A DNA stretch of 64,000 nt from Chryseobacterium mucoviscidosis. GTDB taxonomy: Bacteria; Bacteroidota; Bacteroidia; Flavobacteriales; Weeksellaceae. Under the pieces are notes generated by a model that worked only from the letters and a program-made list of their open reading frames with translations, did not search any database and was not told where the DNA came from. Each line of letters opens with the position of its first letter. Positions within the stretch are counted from its first letter, which is position 1. A program made the translations under genes and the position numbers. This document shows, in pieces, positions 59,845 to 64,000 of the stretch. Where the stretch lies: the NCBI RefSeq assembly GCF_002177115.1, contig NZ_MVAG01000122.1, positions 62,001 to 126,000 on the forward strand, given 5' to 3'.

Positions 59845-60663
59845 ATGAAAAAAGATACAATTTTTAAAAGCCTGTTACTTTTTATTATACTTTTTAATAA
59901 TTTCCATGGTCAGAATAAGTTATTTAAATATGATTTTGAATATAGACCCAACCCATTAAAAGACAGCACTATTTTAGAAAAAACTTTTTTAGATGTTAAT
60001 GAAGGTAAATTATCTGTTTTTAGAATTGATCAGGATAGGAAAACTGATTCTCTTAAAGCATTGAATCTTTTGGGTTTTGGAAGGAAAATGAGGTTTGAAG
60101 ATCAATTTTATATTGTTAAAAAATTATCTGAAAATGAAATTCAAAAAAGTATTCAAACAATCTATTCTGAGATATTTTCTATAAAGATAAATGAAAAGCT
60201 TGATTGGGAGATTTTACCCGAAAAAAATAAAATTGGAACTTTTGATGTTCAAAAAGCAAAAGTAAACTATGGTGGTAGAAACTGGACGGCATGGTTTACT
60301 ACTGAAATTCCTATTCAAGATGGGCCTTATATTTTTAAAGGTTTGCCGGGATTGATTGTTAAAATTTCAGATGAGAAGAACGATTATATTTTTAGTTTGA
60401 CTGAAATAAAAGATGGAAATGAGAAAGTTTATTACAGAAATAAAGGGTCTGAACTAACATGGGAGCAATTCAAAAAACTATCTGAAAATTACTACTCTGA
60501 TCCTTTGGCTCGCATGAAATCTATGGGGCTTCCTTTAAGAGTTGATGATGGTAAAGGAAATGCAGTTGTTCCAGATATGAAAATTCAATCAGATAAGATG
60601 AAAAGAATAATAAGAGAAAATAATAATCCTATAGAACTTAATCACAAGATTGATTATCAATAA
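59845..60663 (+). CDS. GLPGLI family protein (intact copy)
   Basis: 272 residues, a signal peptide ending near FHGQ. The family name segment appears as FKGLPGLIVKISDE (about 170-183), preceded by NYGGRNWTAWFTTEIPIQDG. The C-terminus DYYSDPLARMKS-like and IELNHKIDYQ match the broken copy at 58216. GLPGLI proteins (TIGR01200) are secreted by Bacteroidetes and of unknown function. The bacteriocin-like peptide gene is 58 bases upstream on the same strand and probably co-transcribed. Confidence 0.92.
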   Translation: MKKDTIFKSLLLFIILFNNFHGQNKLFKYDFEYRPNPLKDSTILEKTFLDVNEGKLSVFRIDQDRKTDSLKALNLLGFGRKMRFEDQFYIVKKLSENEIQKSIQTIYSEIFSIKINEKLDWEILPEKNKIGTFDVQKAKVNYGGRNWTAWFTTEIPIQDGPYIFKGLPGLIVKISDEKNDYIFSLTEIKDGNEKVYYRNKGSELTWEQFKKLSENYYSDPLARMKSMGLPLRVDDGKGNAVVPDMKIQSDKMKRIIRENNNPIELNHKIDYQ

Positions 60664-60691
60664 AAAAGCCCTGAATTTCAGGGCTTTTTCA
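60663..60691. terminator. Bidirectional terminator
   Basis: AAAAAGCCCTGAA pairs perfectly with TTCAGGGCTTTTT around a minimal loop, between the convergent GLPGLI and M16 protease genes. Confidence 0.9.
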
Positions 60692-60694
60692 TTA

Positions 60695-63634
60695 TTAATA
60701 ACCAAAAATCTCAGTCAAATTCAGTTTCTTCACTTCACCGAGTTTCTGCATATCGGCTTCACTTACTTTATCCTGCGAAGCAACGAGACAGTAGGTGTAG
60801 CTTTTACCTTTCATTTCCTTGTCGTGGAAACTGTTGATGTCTGCAAACGTCAGTTTTGGAGCCTGTTCGTAAGTATTCTTTCGGATATCCGTATTATTTC
60901 CGAGCTTTTGGGCTCTCAGATACGTAAAGATAATTCCGTCCTGCGTAATTCTTTCGGAGGCAATCGTTTTCTTCAATCCGCTTTTTGCGGTTTCAAATAA
61001 CTGATCAGATTTCGGAAGCGTTGTCAGAAGCTCATTCATCGCTGTGGTAGATTCATTGAATTTATCTGCCTGAGTTCCTACATAAGCCATGATCATATCT
61101 TTATCCTCTTTTTTGCCCGGAAGCGAGAAGTAAGAATAGGTAGAATAAGCCAAAGCTTTAGACTCCCTGATCGTCTGGAAAACTACAGAACCCATTCCGC
61201 CGCCGAAATAATTATTGAATAAATTTACAGTCGGAGTAATGCTTACATTGTAAGGATCGCTGTTTCTTACCCAGAAAATTTCTGCCTGAACCATATCGTA
61301 ATGGGCAAACAATACTTTATTCTTATCCGTAGGAATCTGGGTAAATGTTTTAGACTTCGGCATATCTTTCAGCGAAGCCGGAACTTTATGGATCAGCGTT
61401 AAAGAAGAAGCAACTTCGTTGGCTGATTTCGGACCGTAATGAAGAATTTTATGCTTGAAGTTGAATAAATCATGCAATACATTCACTAAATCTTCTGCTT
61501 TTAAGGCATCCAGTTCGGCATCGCTTAACACATTATTAAATGGATTTTGAGGGCCGTATTGTGCATAGCTTCTCAATCCGCTCATGATGGAACCTTTATT
61601 CTGTTTCGCATTGGCTCTTGATTTTTTCAGCCTCACTTTATAAGAATCCAAAGCTTTCTGATCTGCTACACAGTTTTTAATTAAATCTTCAAACAGAGCC
61701 GCTGTCTTATCGAAATTTTCATTCAGACCTTCCAGTGTAACGTAGGTTTCTTCATTTCCTGCGCTTACATTGAAACTTGAAGCCAGTTTGTAAAATTCTT
61801 TACTGATGTCTTCCGAAGATTTATTTTTTGTTCCTAAATATTGCAGATATTCTGCTGCTAAAGGAAGAATTTTGTTATTCCATTTTCCGGCATCGAAATA
61901 ATAATATAATCTGAAAAGATCATTATCCGTATTTTTTACAGAAAGTACATCCACAGATTTTACTTTGCTTTTGGCAATATCTTTTTCAAAATTCAGCCAT
62001 ACCGGAGAAATCGGAGCTTCCGGCATTTCGTCGATCTTTTTCAGGAACGGCGACTGGTCTTCTCTGTTTACGGAAACCGGAGTAATCGTAGGTTTGTCTA
62101 CTTTTACGATGTTTTTGTCTTCTCCTTTTCTTTTGTAAACCGCAACATAATTATTATCTTTAAGATATTTAGATGCGAAATCCATAATATCTTTTTTAGT
62201 AAGCTTTGAAATTTCTTCAATATACTGAAGTTGGGTTTTATGGTCTACTTCGGAAGTGAATTCATCCATCAGAGATTCTGCTCTTGAGGTATATTTTTCA
62301 TACTTCTGGATCACATTTTTCTTCTCATTATTCACGATCGACTGGATCAGATCATCAGAAAATTCTCCCTTTCTTAGCTTATCGATTTCCTGAAGCAATA
62401 AATTCTTCACATCATCCAAAGACTGTCCTTCCGTAGGATTTCCCTGTAACAAAAGCGCCGAATAATCTTTCAGAACATACGGAAACGCATAAGCACCCAG
62501 TAATTTCTGCTTTTTAACCAAATCAAGGTCAATTAATCCTGCTTGTCCGTTCGTAAGCATACTTCCGATGAAATTCAGCATTCTTGCATCCTTTGTAGTA
62601 GCACCCGGAAAACGGAATCCGATCATAATATTTTCAGGATTCGGTCCGTAAACTTCCCGGGTAATCGGAGCCATAATCGGACTTTCCTGTCCCGGATTGT
62701 ATGCCGGAACCGGTTTGTTTTTCATGTAAGAAAAAGCTTTGTCGATCTTGGCAATCATTTCATCCGGATTAAAATCTCCCGACATGATGATCCCCATATT
62801 ATTCGGAACGTAATAATTGTTATAGTATTCTCTGATCGCTTTTAGTGAAGGATTTTTCAGGTGTTCAATCGTTCCGATAGTCGTTTGCTTTCCGTAATTG
62901 TTATTCGGGAACATCGCGGCAAACATAGATTCCAGAACCTTTCTTCCGTCATTATCCAGACCTCTGTTTTTTTCTTCATAAACTGCTTCCAATTCTGTAT
63001 GGAAAAGTCTTAAAATCGGCTGTCTGAAACGTTCTGCCTGTAATGCTAAAAATTTATCCGTTACATTCGCAGGAATATCTTCTGTGTAAACTGTCTGTTC
63101 GTATGAAGTAAAAGCGTTGGTTCCGTCCGCGCCCATTCCCGACATCATTTTGTCGTATTCGTTCGCAATAGCATATTTTGCTGCTTCTCCCGAAACTTTA
63201 TCGATTTCTTTATAAATTTCCTTTCTCTTTGCTTCGTCAGTTGTAGAATTGTACTTTTCGTAAAGAGCATCAATCTGGTCAAGAAGCGGCTTTTCTTTTG
63301 CCCAGTCTTTAGATCCGAATTGATCAGTCCCTTTAAAAAGCATATGTTCCAGATAATGCGCCAAACCGGTATGATCTGCCGGATCGGTTTTGCTTCCCGC
63401 TTTCGTTGCAATATAAGTCTGGATTCTTGGATCTTTCTTCGTTGGGCTCAGAATAACGGTTAATCCGTTCTTCAGCGTGTAATATCTTGCTGAGGTAGGG
63501 TCGTTGGTTACATATTTATAGCTGTAGCCATTCGACTGTGCTTCTTTCCACTGGAAATCCTGTCCGTAAGCGTATCCGCAGTAACTTATTGCTGCAATAC
63601 TGGTTACAATGGTGATTCTCTTTAAAAAATTCAT
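60695..63634 (-). CDS. M16 family zinc protease, secreted
   Basis: 979 residues with a signal peptide ending YAYGQ. The inverted zinc motif HYLEH is at 93-97 (in HTGLAHYLEHMLFKGT), and the third ligand Glu lies in the EAVYEEKNRG segment downstream. Two or more M16 halves follow (about 30-500 and 540-979), of which only the first has the full metal site, as is normal for single-chain pitrilysin-like proteases. It degrades peptides in the periplasm or outside. The aminotransferase-like gene lies upstream. Confidence 0.95.
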   Translation of the reverse strand: MNFLKRITIVTSIAAISYCGYAYGQDFQWKEAQSNGYSYKYVTNDPTSARYYTLKNGLTVILSPTKKDPRIQTYIATKAGSKTDPADHTGLAHYLEHMLFKGTDQFGSKDWAKEKPLLDQIDALYEKYNSTTDEAKRKEIYKEIDKVSGEAAKYAIANEYDKMMSGMGADGTNAFTSYEQTVYTEDIPANVTDKFLALQAERFRQPILRLFHTELEAVYEEKNRGLDNDGRKVLESMFAAMFPNNNYGKQTTIGTIEHLKNPSLKAIREYYNNYYVPNNMGIIMSGDFNPDEMIAKIDKAFSYMKNKPVPAYNPGQESPIMAPITREVYGPNPENIMIGFRFPGATTKDARMLNFIGSMLTNGQAGLIDLDLVKKQKLLGAYAFPYVLKDYSALLLQGNPTEGQSLDDVKNLLLQEIDKLRKGEFSDDLIQSIVNNEKKNVIQKYEKYTSRAESLMDEFTSEVDHKTQLQYIEEISKLTKKDIMDFASKYLKDNNYVAVYKRKGEDKNIVKVDKPTITPVSVNREDQSPFLKKIDEMPEAPISPVWLNFEKDIAKSKVKSVDVLSVKNTDNDLFRLYYYFDAGKWNNKILPLAAEYLQYLGTKNKSSEDISKEFYKLASSFNVSAGNEETYVTLEGLNENFDKTAALFEDLIKNCVADQKALDSYKVRLKKSRANAKQNKGSIMSGLRSYAQYGPQNPFNNVLSDAELDALKAEDLVNVLHDLFNFKHKILHYGPKSANEVASSLTLIHKVPASLKDMPKSKTFTQIPTDKNKVLFAHYDMVQAEIFWVRNSDPYNVSITPTVNLFNNYFGGGMGSVVFQTIRESKALAYSTYSYFSLPGKKEDKDMIMAYVGTQADKFNESTTAMNELLTTLPKSDQLFETAKSGLKKTIASERITQDGIIFTYLRAQKLGNNTDIRKNTYEQAPKLTFADINSFHDKEMKGKSYTYCLVASQDKVSEADMQKLGEVKKLNLTEIFGY

Positions 63635-63690
63635 GTTAATTGATGTTGGAATATGTTTGATTATTATTTAAAAAAATATTTAAATCACTC

Positions 63691-64000
63691 TTAGTTAAAT
63701 TTATCCAGTAAATCTTTAATTCTTCTCATAGCTTCTTTTAAATCTTCCTCCGAAGCCGCATAAGAAAATCTGATGCATTCAGGACTTCCGAAAGAAACTC
63801 CGCCAACGCATCCTACATGAGCATTTTCAAGAAGGAACATCGCAAAATCATCAGAATCTTTAATTTCTGTTCCGTCTAGCGTTTTTCCGATGTAATGCGA
63901 TACATCAGGGAAGAAATAAAACGCAGCTTTAGGCAAAACTACTTTAAAACCTGGGATTTCTTTAATTAAATCATAAACAAGATCCCTTCTTTTTTTGAAA
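63691..64000 (-). CDS. Aspectate-type (class I/II) aminotransferase, 3' part only
   Basis: The right edge of the window cuts this gene; 102 codons of its C-terminus are present, ending at 63691. FKKRRDLVYDLIKEIPGF, then PKAAFYFFPDVSHYIGK, VGGVSFGSPECIRFSYAAS and AMRRIKDLLDKF are the C-terminal domain of pyridoxal-dependent aspartate aminotransferases of the bacterial Ib group, including the Arg (in CIRFSYA) that binds the substrate alpha-carboxylate. It is on the same strand as the M16 gene, 56 bases ahead of it. Confidence 0.88.
   Translation of the reverse strand, partial: FKKRRDLVYDLIKEIPGFKVVLPKAAFYFFPDVSHYIGKTLDGTEIKDSDDFAMFLLENAHVGCVGGVSFGSPECIRFSYAASEEDLKEAMRRIKDLLDKFN

Overview
The window is AT-rich bacterial DNA from the Flavobacteriia, most likely Chryseobacterium or a close Weeksellaceae relative. 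The reasons are the GldI gliding-motility lipoprotein, a type-IX-secretion-style lectin protein, GLPGLI-family proteins, a GG-leader 'bacteriocin-like' peptide, the flavobacterial -7 promoter box TAnnTTTG in front of many genes, the lack of Shine-Dalgarno sequences, and several lineage-restricted DUFs (DUF4294, DUF6261, DUF6952). No rRNA, tRNA, CRISPR array, integrase or intact insertion sequence was seen.

Layout. 1-2.1 kb: the 5' part of a secreted lectin-like protein and a possible small membrane ORF. 2.2-2.6 kb: an Lrp/AsnC regulator. 2.7-13.2 kb: an oxidative-metabolism island. A leftward operon encodes a sugar-dehydrogenase-type small subunit, a GMC flavoprotein oxidoreductase, a VioB/RebD-like ferritin-like protein, an acetoacetate-decarboxylase-like protein and a putative haem-binding protein. 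A HAD phosphatase follows, then a rightward LodA/LodB pair (quinoprotein amino-acid oxidase plus its flavoprotein maturase). 13.4-17 kb: accessory genes, including a lipoprotein with a TNT-type NADase toxin domain and a zinc-ribbon partner (candidate immunity protein), a DUF4041/T5orf172 protein and a phage-like small protein. 17-38.3 kb is mostly housekeeping: MFS and Na+/H+ transporters, an alpha-oxoamine synthase with a TetR regulator, dnaX with a likely programmed frameshift, DAHP synthase/chorismate mutase behind an aromatic-rich leader peptide, rsgA, ndk, alpha-L-fucosidase, rpe, an M42 peptidase, a Nudix hydrolase, mnmD, ilvE, gldI and a cyclophilin-FKBP fusion.

38.4-46.4 kb is accessory and repeat-rich: a lone TIGR04141/DUF6119 protein, hypothetical genes and a DUF6261 gene, separated by about 3 kb of short dispersed hairpin repeats and one 41-bp-period palindrome array. 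46.4-64 kb returns to core genes: two tandem M28 peptidases (one with lost active-site residues), a serC-serA-DUF1015 operon, ferredoxin diverging from acyl-CoA reductase, a Bax-inhibitor-1-like membrane protein, a 98/88-bp alternating tandem repeat, thioredoxin and peroxiredoxin, a GLPGLI/bacteriocin-like peptide/XRE module, an M16 protease and the 3' end of an aspartate aminotransferase-like gene.

The most interesting signals are: (1) a 43-codon leader ORF with 17 Phe/Tyr/Trp codons followed by terminator-like hairpins ahead of DAHP synthase, which looks like a multi-aromatic attenuator; (2) the redox island coupling LodAB to a VioB-like cluster; (3) the TNT lipoprotein and its zinc-ribbon partner; (4) the A10 slippery site in dnaX; (5) the palindrome array upstream of the DUF6261 gene; and (6) dispersed hairpins whose stems covary between copies. 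All functional calls come from reading the sequence and recalling family features; no database search was run.
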